A stretch of 64,000 bases of DNA from Paludisphaera borealis. Lineage in GTDB: Bacteria > Planctomycetota > Planctomycetia > Isosphaerales > Isosphaeraceae. Each line of letters starts with the position of its first letter. Position 1 is the stretch's first letter. The stretch is taken from positions 6,634,001 to 6,698,000 of the forward strand of contig NZ_CP019082.1 in the NCBI RefSeq assembly GCF_001956985.1. Reading direction: 5' to 3'. Position numbers and translations under genes: made by a program. Under the pieces are notes generated by a model. It worked only from the letters and a program-made list of their open reading frames with translations. It made no database searches and had not been told where the DNA came from. Positions 56,060 through 64,000 of the stretch are shown in pieces.

Positions 56060-59000
56060 TTGATCTCCATCATCTCGGCGAGACACCGGGATCGGACCGC
56101 GCGAGCCGGTTCGCGCTGCGCGCTGGCCTGCGCCGTCGGCTTGCTGCTTTTTCTGGTTGCGATGCCCGGCTCGACTCTCGGTCAAAAGGGGTCGGACGAC
56201 TCCACGCCCGCCCCTCGGGTGATCCCGGATTCGCTCCGGTTCGCTCACGGGCTCTTCCGACAACGGAAGTTCGATCTCGCCGCCGAGGAGTATCAGCGGT
56301 TCCTGGAGACCGATCCAGCAGTCGTCGACGCCGACGACGCGCGGTTCGGCCTGGCCAGCGCGCGGCTGCTTCAAGGACGCTACAAGGAGGCGCGGTCGGC
56401 CTTTCAGGAGTTCCTGCGGCTCGCCCCGAAGCATGCGAGGGCGCGAACCGCCTGGTATCGACTTGGCGAGCTCTCTTACATGCTGGGCGATCTCCCCTCG
56501 GCCCGCGAGGCGCTCGAACGATTCACGGCCGATCCCGCTCCGCATCCCAATCTTGAGACCGCCTGGACCTATCTGGGCGACGTCCGATCGTCGCTCGACG
56601 ATCCCAAGGCCGCCCGCGAAGCCTACGAGAAATCGCTGGCGATGGCGCCCGACGCCCGCCTGGCCGACCGCGCCCGCTATGGTCTCGGGCGCTCGCTCGC
56701 GAGCCTGGGCGAGACCCAGCCGGCGATCGACGTTCTGCGCGAGGTCGTGCGTCGAGGGGCCTCGGATTGGGTCGACAAGTCGTTGCTCCAGATCGGCAAG
56801 ATCGAGGTCAACGCCGCCCGATTCGCCGACGCCGAGAAGACGTTCGACAAGCTCGCCGGCCTCGTCCCGCCGAGTTCGTTCCAGTCGGAGGCTCAGCTTC
56901 GCCGCGGCGAGGCGCTCTTGCGACTCGATCGCCACGACGAGGCCCTGCGTCTGCTCCAGCCGCTGGCGGCCGACCCGTCGCAAGCGCTCGCCGCCGACGC
57001 CTCGCTCGCCTTGGCCAGCATCGAGCTGCGTCAGGGCCACGCCGACGAGGCGCTGAAGACGCTCGACGCGACCCTCGCTCGCGCGGCGAAATCGCCTCTC
57101 GAACCGGCCCTGCTGTACCGATCGGCCGAAGCCCTCCGCGCGCTCAAGCGTCCGGACGAAGCGAAGGCGCGGTTCCTCAAGGTCGCGGAGGTCGCCCCGG
57201 CTGATCCCTGGGCCGACGACGCGTGGCTCGAAGCCGCCCGGCTCGCCCTCGACGCCGGCGACCACGCCGAGGCCGGCAAGCTCGCCGCCGCCTTTCCGGA
57301 GAAGTTCCCGAAGTCCAAGCTTGGCCCGGACGTCGTGCTGATCCAGGCTCGCGCGGCGATGAGCGGCCGTCAGCCCGAGGCGGCCGTCGGGCTCCTTGAA
57401 CCGCTGGTCGGCCCGGAAGCCAAGCCGTCCGCCGTGCTCGCTCCCGATCTGGCCGCCGCGATCCGGTACGAGTTGGCGTTGGCTTATCGAGCAACGGGCC
57501 AGGGGGCTCGGGCCGACGCGATCCTGGCGTCGTTGACGACCTCCGCCGAGGCCGGTTTCTTACTCGGTCAGAGTCACCTGGAAGCCGGGCGATACGCCGA
57601 GGCGCTCGCGGAGTTCGAACGCTACCTGAATTCCTCGCCCAAGGGACAGGTGGCCGACCACGCTCTGGCCCATCAAACCGCCGCGTATCTCGGGCTGGGC
57701 AAGCGCGACGACGCGGCGAAGTCGCTCGGCGTGCTGGCCGAGCGATTCCCCGAAAGCCCGGCGCTTCCCCCCGCGCGGCTGCGGCTGGCGGAATCGGCCT
57801 TCGCGGCCGGCGATCTCCCAAAGGCGATCGAGCAGTTCCAGATCCTTGTCGGCCCCAATCCCGCCGCCAAGGTGGAAGTCCCCCAGGCTGTTCGCGAACG
57901 CGCCGAGCTGGGGCTGGCGCGGGCGCTGTCGAAGAAGGGAGACGCCGGCGCCGCCGCGGCAATCTTCGACACGATCATCGCCCGCACCAAGGACGGGCCC
58001 CAGGCGGCCGGCCTGACGCTCGAACGCGCCCGATCGCTCGAAGCCGCCGGCAAGATCGATGAGGCGATCGCCGCCTATGAACAGCTCGAGACTCGCTTCG
58101 CGGCGGACGACTCGGTCCTTCACGCCGGCCTGGCCCGGGCGCGGCTGCTCGCCGAGTCGAAACGTCCGGAGGCCGCGGCCGAGCTGATCGGAAAACTCGT
58201 CGCCGACGAAGCCGCCCGCAAGCGGCTCACAACGATCGGCCAGCCGATCGACGCGCTGCTCGCCGAGCGGGCCTGGGCCCTCGCCGACGCCGGGAAGACG
58301 GCCGAGGCCGACGACGCGTTCGGCGAGTTGCTCAAGACCTTTCCCAACAGCGAATACGCCGCGGACGCCCGCTTCAACCTGGCCGAATCGGCCAACCAGA
58401 AGAAGGATTTCGCCGAGGTGGCGCGGCTGCTTGTTCCGCTCGTGAAACCCGACAAGCCCGACGCTCCGAAGACGCCCGACCGACTGCTTCCCGCCGTCCT
58501 CTACCGGCTGGGACGAACTCAGATCGAACTGAGCGACTGGCCGGCCGCGTCGTCGACTCTCGATCGGCTGATCGCCGAATTCGCCAACGACCGGCATCTC
58601 CGCGAAGCCCGCTTGCTCCGCGCCGAGGCGGCGCTGCGGCAAGATAGGTTCGACGCCGCCGAGTCGGATCTCTCCGCCCTGACGGCCGGACCGCCGAGCC
58701 CCGACGATCCGCCGAATTTCGCGAGCGTCGTGCGCGAGCGTCGGCTTCAGAGCCTCCTCGGCCTGAAACGCTGGAAGGACGCGCTCGCCGAGGCCGACGC
58801 CCTGAAGGCCGAGAAAACCGACTCCGCGCGCGACGTCGTCGAATTCGCACGCGGTCGGGCTCTCCTGGGCCTGGCCCGGCCCGACGACGCCCGCGCCGCC
58901 TTCCAGGCGGTGATCGAATCGCACCCGGGGAGCGAACTCGCCGCGCAAGCCCAGCTCATGCGGGGCGAGACGTACTTTCACGAGGACCGCCTTCGCGAAG

Positions 59001-59254
59001 CCAAGTTGGAGTACCTCAGGGTCGACAGCCTCTTCAACGCTCCGCGCTGGCAGGCCGCGGCGCTGCTCGAAGCCGGCAAGGTCGACGAGCGTCTCAGCCA
59101 GTGGAGCGACGCCGTCGAGACGTATAATTATTTACTCAATCGATTCCCCGACGACCCGTCCACCGTCGAGGCTAAGAACGAAGCTCGGAAGCGCCGCGCG
59201 GCGGTCCTCGATCAGCATAAAGTGAAAGAGCCGAGCGATGGCGAAGCGAAGTGA
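56060..59254 (+). CDS. 1064-residue secreted TPR protein
   Basis: 1064 aa from TTG 56060, with GGAGGGG eight bases upstream. Signal peptide about 1-41 (STLGQ). The remainder is tandem TPR and TPR-like helical repeats (KFDLAAEEYQRFLETDP; DLPKAIEQFQILVG; FLLGQSHLEAGRYAEALAEF; LLRAEAALRQDRFDAAESDL), more than 20 units by eye. No enzyme motif. As first gene of the set with an ExbB-like protein and a TonB-like toroid protein, it is probably a periplasmic scaffold for that system. Confidence 0.9.
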   Translation: MISIISARHRDRTARAGSRCALACAVGLLLFLVAMPGSTLGQKGSDDSTPAPRVIPDSLRFAHGLFRQRKFDLAAEEYQRFLETDPAVVDADDARFGLASARLLQGRYKEARSAFQEFLRLAPKHARARTAWYRLGELSYMLGDLPSAREALERFTADPAPHPNLETAWTYLGDVRSSLDDPKAAREAYEKSLAMAPDARLADRARYGLGRSLASLGETQPAIDVLREVVRRGASDWVDKSLLQIGKIEVNAARFADAEKTFDKLAGLVPPSSFQSEAQLRRGEALLRLDRHDEALRLLQPLAADPSQALAADASLALASIELRQGHADEALKTLDATLARAAKSPLEPALLYRSAEALRALKRPDEAKARFLKVAEVAPADPWADDAWLEAARLALDAGDHAEAGKLAAAFPEKFPKSKLGPDVVLIQARAAMSGRQPEAAVGLLEPLVGPEAKPSAVLAPDLAAAIRYELALAYRATGQGARADAILASLTTSAEAGFLLGQSHLEAGRYAEALAEFERYLNSSPKGQVADHALAHQTAAYLGLGKRDDAAKSLGVLAERFPESPALPPARLRLAESAFAAGDLPKAIEQFQILVGPNPAAKVEVPQAVRERAELGLARALSKKGDAGAAAAIFDTIIARTKDGPQAAGLTLERARSLEAAGKIDEAIAAYEQLETRFAADDSVLHAGLARARLLAESKRPEAAAELIGKLVADEAARKRLTTIGQPIDALLAERAWALADAGKTAEADDAFGELLKTFPNSEYAADARFNLAESANQKKDFAEVARLLVPLVKPDKPDAPKTPDRLLPAVLYRLGRTQIELSDWPAASSTLDRLIAEFANDRHLREARLLRAEAALRQDRFDAAESDLSALTAGPPSPDDPPNFASVVRERRLQSLLGLKRWKDALAEADALKAEKTDSARDVVEFARGRALLGLARPDDARAAFQAVIESHPGSELAAQAQLMRGETYFHEDRLREAKLEYLRVDSLFNAPRWQAAALLEAGKVDERLSQWSDAVETYNYLLNRFPDDPSTVEAKNEARKRRAAVLDQHKVKEPSDGEAK

Positions 59255-59330
59255 TCAAGTCGAGCCGATCATGATCGCGCATGTCGATGCAGTAGACGTC
59301 CATCGCCACAAATTGGGAAGGAACCCGTCG

Positions 59331-60194
59331 ATGAAGCCCAAGCAGCGGACAGGCCCATGGACTTGTCGGACCTTGACGTCGGGTTTGCTCTGTATCGGGC
59401 TCTTGGCCTTCGCGCCGACGGCCCGCGCGGAAGACGCGGCCGAGGACGGAAAGTCGATCGTCATCCAGCGGCGCATCGCCCGCGTCGTCAGCGAAGTCTT
59501 GATCTGGTACGAGCAGACTCCGGCCGGCGAGCGGATCGCCTGGGGAGGGCTTGCCGCGTGCATCCCGCTGGGTCTGTGCGTCGTGGCCGAACGATCGTTT
59601 CGATTGCGGAGGCGATCGGTCGTCCCCAACGACTTCACCGCCCGGTTCCTCGACCGCCTGCACGAGGGCAAGCTCGACGGCGGCAAGGCGCTCGACTATT
59701 GCGAGATGAACCCGAGCCCGGCCGCCCGCGTCGCTCTGGCCGCGGTGCGCCGCTGGGGACGACCGGCGATCGAGTTGGAACGCGCCGTCGCCCTGGCCCA
59801 CCGTTGGGAGTCGGAGCGGTTGCGGAGCAACGTCGGAACCTTGCGACGAATCACAATCCTGGCACCGCTGCTGGGCTTGCTGGGCACCCTGCTGACCTTC
59901 GACCGGATCATGACGGAAGCCGGTGCGTCGCCGCTCTCGTGGCCGGCCCTGGCCGAGGCGCTACGGCCGTCGATCCTGGGCGTGGGCATCGCGACCGCGG
60001 CCCTGGTCGCCTATGACCTCATGATGGTGCGGATCGAGCGGCTGGGCGGCGCCCTCGACCGATTGGGCGCCGAGACCGTCGACGCCGTTGCAATGACAAC
60101 TCCCGTATCGGCCCCGACCTTCCCCTCGACGCCTCACGTCCGGATCGGCGCCGGCCCGTCGGAGTCGCGGCGCGTTCCAAACTCCGGGTCATGA
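59331..60194 (+). CDS. ExbB/TolQ/MotA-family proton channel protein
   Basis: 287 aa from ATG 59331 (AAGGA upstream); ATG 59238 overlaps the TPR gene and lacks a signal peptide. An N-terminal signal peptide (to about 34) precedes three membrane helices near 58-77, 165-185 and 212-238. The LAPLLGLLGTLLTFDRIM and SILGVGIATAALVAYD segments match the TolQ/ExbB core, including the GLLGT turn. Such proteins form the pentameric stator of PMF-driven machines with ExbD/TolR. No ExbD gene is next to it, which is unusual. It lies between the TPR gene and the TonB-like gene. Confidence 0.85.
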   Translation: MKPKQRTGPWTCRTLTSGLLCIGLLAFAPTARAEDAAEDGKSIVIQRRIARVVSEVLIWYEQTPAGERIAWGGLAACIPLGLCVVAERSFRLRRRSVVPNDFTARFLDRLHEGKLDGGKALDYCEMNPSPAARVALAAVRRWGRPAIELERAVALAHRWESERLRSNVGTLRRITILAPLLGLLGTLLTFDRIMTEAGASPLSWPALAEALRPSILGVGIATAALVAYDLMMVRIERLGGALDRLGAETVDAVAMTTPVSAPTFPSTPHVRIGAGPSESRRVPNSGS

Positions 60195-60300
60195 CGACCG
60201 AGCGAGCGCGGCCTGGTGCGAGAATCAGGCGTTTCGACTATGCTGAACACGATCCGTCGTCCCGTAACGCACGGCGATCCTCGAACCTGGGCGTGAGCCG

Positions 60301-62373
60301 ATGACCGACGGTCTAGATCTGGAATCGTTCCTGCTGCTGCTGAGAGCCGACCTGGGGGCCTGGGCCTTCCTGGGCCTGGTCTCGCTGCTGCTGGCGATCC
60401 TGGTCTGGGTGAGTTGGGGATCGCGCAAGGCGCTCCGCAAGTGTCTAGCGCTGTCGATCGCCGCGCACGCGGGACTTCTGGTCGGCGGAACCAGCATGCC
60501 GGCCGTGATGAAGGCGCTCCACCCGACGCCGATCGACGCCGAGTCCGAGCCGCACATCCGACGAATCAAGGTCTCGCCGTCGCCGTCGGACGCATCGACC
60601 CGATCGGGCGGCGCGGAGTCGACCGCCAGCGTGGGCGATGCGTCCCGTCCGGCGGTCGTCGGTCCGGTCGATCGGCTTGAGGAACCGGTCGTCCTGGCAA
60701 TGCAACGGCTGCCCACGAGCCGGCCCGATCAGGAAGCGTCGACCGTCCGCGCGCCGCTCCCCGAGTCGCAGCCGCAGCCGCCGCTGGCGATCGATGAAGC
60801 CACCCCCGACGCGCCGCTCCCCCCGACCTCCGCGGAGCCGGAAACGCGATCGGCGACCAGTCCGCCTCTGTCGGCCGCCGCGCCGGCTTCCGCGCTCAAC
60901 GTCTCGGGCGACGAAACGCTGAAAGCCCCGGACGTCCCCCCGCCGCCGCGCAGCAAGGACGACGCCTCGACCACGCCCCGCGTCGCTGCATCGCTCCTTC
61001 CCGACTCGCGCCTCCGTCCGCCGTCGCCTCACGCCCGACCGGCGACCCCGAGGCCGTCGGAGAACGCGAAAGAGAGCGCCAGGCCGGTCCCCCTGGCGAT
61101 GACGACTCTCCGACCGGCCCCACCGGATCGGTCGACGCCCGTGCTGGCCGACCTCCTCGGCGCGACGGGACGGCCGACGATCACCGAGGTTCCCAAGATC
61201 TACCGCTCGCGGCTCGACGCCGACCGCTCGGCGCGAGCCGAACGCAGCGGAGCAAGCAACGCCAGCGAGCAGGCCGTGGAGCGCGCGCTCGACTGGCTGG
61301 CCCGCCATCAAGACGCGGACGGCCGGTGGGACGGCGGCACGGCTCGCTACGACGACGGCGTGGTCGTCGAGGGCGACGACGATTTCACAGTTCACTGCCC
61401 GGCTGGTCAGACCTGTTTCGGTGAGTGCGCATACTGGGAAGCCGACACCGGGCTGACCGGCCTCGCCCTCCTGACCTACCTCGGCGCGGGCTACACCCAC
61501 AAGGACGGCAAGTACGCGACGACGGTCTCCAAGGGCCTCGACTTCTTGCTGAGCCAGCAGAAGCCCGACGGCGACCTCCGAGGCGCGAGCCGGACCGTCG
61601 GCATGTATTGCCATGCGATGGCCACCCTGGCTCTCTGCGAAGCGTACGCGCTGTCGCTCGACGACAAGCTGCTCTCGGGAGCCGAGCGCGCGATCGGCTT
61701 CCTCGCACGGTCGCGCGCCCGCGACGGCCTGGCATGGCGATATGCGCCCGGCGCGGGCGTCGGCGACACGAGTATCCTGGGCTGGGTCGTGATGGCGCTT
61801 AAGTCGGCCAAGGAGATCGGCATCCCGATCGCGAATCAGGCGTCGCTCGAAAAGGGCGCCGCGCTCTGGCTCGACAAGGTCGCGAGCGGCGACGCCAAGG
61901 GGCTGGGGCGCTACCAACCCTGGGACGACGTCACGCCGACGATGACCGCCGAGGCCTGGGCCTGCCGCCAGTTCCTCGGACTCGGCGGCCCAGGCCCCAG
62001 CAGCGCCGAGGCCGCCGCCTACTTGCTCAAGCACGAATCGGACAAGGGCGACACGAACGTCTATTACTGGTATTACGCCACGCTCGCGATGTACCAGCAC
62101 GGCGGCCAACCCTGGAAGCAGTGGAACGACCGGGTCCGCAACCGCCTGGTCGGACTTCAGCGCAAGTCGGGGCATCAGGCGGGAAGCTGGGACCCCGACG
62201 CCAGCGTCTATGGCGAGCGCGGAGGGCGGATTTATTGTACCACGCTCGCCGCGCTCTCGCTCGAAGTCTACTACCGCTACCTGCGGCTGTACGACAAGCC
62301 GAGCCTCGACCACGACGCCGAAGACGACGCCCCCGCCCTCGAAGCACCGCCCGCTGGCTCGCCTCGGCCTTGA
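60301..62373 (+). CDS. TonB-like anchor fused to a terpene-cyclase-like toroid domain
   Basis: 690 aa. Two N-terminal hydrophobic segments (20-39 and 48-66); the second contains S52-x3-H56 (LSIAAHAGLL), the same S-x3-H pattern as the TonB transmembrane helix that contacts ExbB/ExbD. A Pro/Ser/Ala-rich periplasmic linker follows (about 85-310). Residues about 320-670 are a prenyltransferase/squalene-cyclase-type alpha/alpha toroid with repeats such as ALDWLARHQDADGRWDGG, GLDFLLSQQKPDGDLRG, and DVTPTMTAEAWACRQFLGL. No DxDD acid motif of squalene-hopene cyclase was seen, so catalysis is doubtful. Clustered with an ExbB-like and a TPR gene. Confidence 0.8.
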   Translation: MTDGLDLESFLLLLRADLGAWAFLGLVSLLLAILVWVSWGSRKALRKCLALSIAAHAGLLVGGTSMPAVMKALHPTPIDAESEPHIRRIKVSPSPSDASTRSGGAESTASVGDASRPAVVGPVDRLEEPVVLAMQRLPTSRPDQEASTVRAPLPESQPQPPLAIDEATPDAPLPPTSAEPETRSATSPPLSAAAPASALNVSGDETLKAPDVPPPPRSKDDASTTPRVAASLLPDSRLRPPSPHARPATPRPSENAKESARPVPLAMTTLRPAPPDRSTPVLADLLGATGRPTITEVPKIYRSRLDADRSARAERSGASNASEQAVERALDWLARHQDADGRWDGGTARYDDGVVVEGDDDFTVHCPAGQTCFGECAYWEADTGLTGLALLTYLGAGYTHKDGKYATTVSKGLDFLLSQQKPDGDLRGASRTVGMYCHAMATLALCEAYALSLDDKLLSGAERAIGFLARSRARDGLAWRYAPGAGVGDTSILGWVVMALKSAKEIGIPIANQASLEKGAALWLDKVASGDAKGLGRYQPWDDVTPTMTAEAWACRQFLGLGGPGPSSAEAAAYLLKHESDKGDTNVYYWYYATLAMYQHGGQPWKQWNDRVRNRLVGLQRKSGHQAGSWDPDASVYGERGGRIYCTTLAALSLEVYYRYLRLYDKPSLDHDAEDDAPALEAPPAGSPRP

Positions 62374-62396
62374 TCAGCCTCGACGGCGGCCGATCG

Positions 62397-63614
62397 TTAC
62401 TCGTGCCGTAGTGCGTCGATCGGGTTGAGCAGCGCGGCCTTGATCGCCGGCACGAGGCCGAAGACGACGCCGGTTCCCGTCGAGATTCCAAAGCCCAGCG
62501 CCACCGCCCACCACGGGATGACGACGTTGACCATCTGGGGATGAAGGCTCGCCAGGGCGCTCATCGCGTAGCCCAGGCCGATCCCCAGCGCACCACCCAG
62601 CAAGCTAAGGAATACGGCCTCGATCAAGAATTGCAACAGGATGTCGCGTCGGCGCGCGCCAACGGCCTTACGCAGGCCGATCTCGCGAGTCCGCTCGGTC
62701 ACGCTGACCAGCATGACGTTCATGATCCCGATGCCGCCGACGAGCAGCGAGACCCCGACGATCCCCGCCAGCACCGCCGTCGCCACGAGGCTGAGGCTGT
62801 TGAAAGCTTCGAGGATCTCGTCCTGGGTCACGATGTTGAAATCGTTGGGCTGATAGGCGTCGAGCCGATGACGGCGGCGTAGCAAGTTGACGATCTGCGC
62901 CCGGGCCTCGGGAACCGCCAGTTCCGACGTCGCCTGGGCCGTCATGGCGATCTTGCGCTGGAGCGCGGGGTACATCTTGAGAGCCATGGTGTACGGGATC
63001 AAAACCAGGTTGTCCTGGCTGTTGCCGAAGAAACTCCCTTTCTCTTCGAGAACGCCGATCACCTGAAACCGCCGGCCCGCGAGCAAGATCGTCTGGCCCA
63101 CGACGCCTTCATCGAGGTTGAGCTTACGAAGGACCTCGCGACCCAGAATGCAGACGTGATGTCGCTCCTCGACGTCGACGATCGAGAAGGGACGGCCGAT
63201 CGCGACGTGGAAATTGCGGATCGCGTGGTACGGGGCCGACGCCCCCTCGACCGGCACACGAAGTTCGTCGCGTCCGTATTGCAGCAAGGCGTCGGGGGGC
63301 TTCACCAGCGGCGAGATCCGCCGCAACGCGGGGCAGCCGTCCTCGATCGCCGCGATATCGCGCTCGTCGAGCACGATCCGCCCCAGCCGCTTCCCCGCCT
63401 CCCCCCCGGGCCGTTCGGGCCAGACCCACATGGCGTTCGTCCCCAGCCCCTGCAAGAACTCGGCGACATACCGCGTGAACCCCTGGACGACTCCGACGAC
63501 CGTGATCGTCGACGTCACCGCGATCACGATCCCCAGCACCGTGAGCAGCGACCGAAACCGATGCGCCCACAACTGCTCGAAGGCGTTCCAGACGTTGGCC
63601 AGTGCGATCCTCAC
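62397..63614 (-). CDS. MacB-type ABC transporter permease
   Basis: 405 aa from GTG 63614, preferred because the longer frame to 63668 would overlap the Uma2 gene end. N-terminal helix with FRSLLTVLGIVIAVTSTITVVG, a large periplasmic MacB_PCD-type domain (50-270), then three C-terminal helices (FtsX domain) with VGGIGIMNVMLVSVTERTRE and LRKAVGARRRDILLQFLIEA. No ATPase gene is adjacent inside the window, so the partner is elsewhere. Convergent with the TonB-like gene. Confidence 0.88.
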   Translation of the reverse strand: MRIALANVWNAFEQLWAHRFRSLLTVLGIVIAVTSTITVVGVVQGFTRYVAEFLQGLGTNAMWVWPERPGGEAGKRLGRIVLDERDIAAIEDGCPALRRISPLVKPPDALLQYGRDELRVPVEGASAPYHAIRNFHVAIGRPFSIVDVEERHHVCILGREVLRKLNLDEGVVGQTILLAGRRFQVIGVLEEKGSFFGNSQDNLVLIPYTMALKMYPALQRKIAMTAQATSELAVPEARAQIVNLLRRRHRLDAYQPNDFNIVTQDEILEAFNSLSLVATAVLAGIVGVSLLVGGIGIMNVMLVSVTERTREIGLRKAVGARRRDILLQFLIEAVFLSLLGGALGIGLGYAMSALASLHPQMVNVVIPWWAVALGFGISTGTGVVFGLVPAIKAALLNPIDALRHE

Positions 63615-63648
63615 GGCGAAGTCGTCCCCTGAATTCCTGGAGCTTGCG

Positions 63649-64000
63649 TCACTCGAACAGCCGACCAACCACGACGGAGAATCCCGGAAGAATCTCTGGA
63701 TACGTCAACTCGTCGTTTCGCCCCAAGGTCCGAGGCGCGCTCTCGGCGCCGTGCACGACGGCGATCTCGTCGTCGAGGTCGAGCACGGTGACGAATAGAA
63801 CACCCGCGTTCAGGTACTCGGCGATTTTCTTCAAGACGTCCGACCAGCGATCGCTCGGCGACTTCACCTCGAAAACAAGCTCGGGAATCTCCGGCCCGTA
63901 CCCGGTCGATCGCGAGCTTTCGGGAAGCCTCTCGTAGCTGTAATACGCCACATCGGCACCTCGCACAGTGTCGGGATTGCGCTCGGTGACGATCGCTGAA
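63649..64000 (-). CDS. Uma2 family protein, 5' end outside the window
   Basis: The minus-strand frame is open from the window edge to the stop at 63649; 117 codons are present. The sequence AIVTERNPDTVRGADVAYYS, PEIPELVFEVKSPSDRW and EYLNAGVLFVTVLD is the conserved second half of Uma2 (DUF820), including the E-x-K-type catalytic strand FEVKS. The N-terminal third lies beyond 64000; an internal GTG at 63966 is not the true start. Its stop is close upstream of the MacB-type gene on the same strand. Confidence 0.85.
   Translation of the reverse strand, partial: SAIVTERNPDTVRGADVAYYSYERLPESSRSTGYGPEIPELVFEVKSPSDRWSDVLKKIAEYLNAGVLFVTVLDLDDEIAVVHGAESAPRTLGRNDELTYPEILPGFSVVVGRLFE

Noticed and set aside
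60445-62313. 622-codon minus-strand frame opposite the TonB-like gene
   Set aside because: Shadow; Arg/Val/Gly-rich with no domain.

Overview
The window looks like chromosome from a planctomycete, most likely Isosphaeraceae (Singulisphaera/Paludisphaera type). The reasons are high GC, a DUF1559 prepilin-like protein, two CRTAC1-type FG-GAP/UnbV proteins, a YTV-type cell-wall repeat protein, an LEPR-XLL-like N-terminus, a Ser/Thr kinase with DUF2934 repeats, long TPR proteins and two Uma2 genes. This is inference from gene families; no rRNA or other marker gene is present.

Layout. 1-5.8 kb: a gene tail, a DUF2292 gene, a TPR plus CRTAC1 gene pair, a DUF1559 protein and a small lipoprotein. 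5.8-13 kb: a second CRTAC1 lipoprotein, a membrane protein, an EF-hand protein, a Tat-exported intradiol dioxygenase, DUF1990, an NAD(P)-binding protein, and an S4/CvpA pair. 13.04-14.29 kb: no gene, but a dense mosaic of palindromes and direct repeats. 14.3-19.4 kb: a C30 carotenoid operon (crtN, crtP, acyltransferase, CrtQ-like glycosyltransferase). 19.5-25.4 kb: AI-2E-type permease, RmlD-like reductase, LEPR-XLL-like protein, ECF sigma factor and Ser/Thr kinase. 25.7-34.4 kb: a membrane protein, then prkA-yhbH-(Uma2)-spoVR-hypothetical. 34.5-36.8 kb: a TM/TerB-like/GRAM-like/HNH gene split by an 861-bp IS5-family element. 37-47.6 kb: secreted alpha-L-fucosidase, redoxin-like protein, PPi-type phosphofructokinase, ABC-2 exporter, large secreted PHP-like protein, transketolase. 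47.6-51.4 kb: a dispersed palindrome, a serpin, an aspartic protease and an NYN-LOTUS protein. 52-55.5 kb: the YTV-type repeat protein and a frameshifted Ala/Pro repeat protein. 56-62.4 kb: a 1064-aa TPR protein, an ExbB/TolQ-like protein, and a protein whose N-terminus resembles TonB (SxxxH transmembrane motif and Pro-rich linker) but whose C-terminus is a terpene-cyclase-like alpha/alpha toroid. 62.4-64 kb: a MacB-type permease and a Uma2 gene cut by the window edge.

How the genes fit together. The prkA-yhbH-spoVR set is the conserved starvation/stress triad. The crt operon would convert squalene-derived C30 substrates into decorated carotenoids; its synthase and aldehyde dehydrogenase are not in the window. 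The best candidate for an undescribed system is the 56-62.4 kb TPR/ExbB/TonB-like-toroid set, which suggests proton-motive-force coupling to a periplasmic toroid domain. Second is the membrane-anchored HNH nuclease architecture, which an IS has inactivated and whose original reading frame can be rebuilt exactly.
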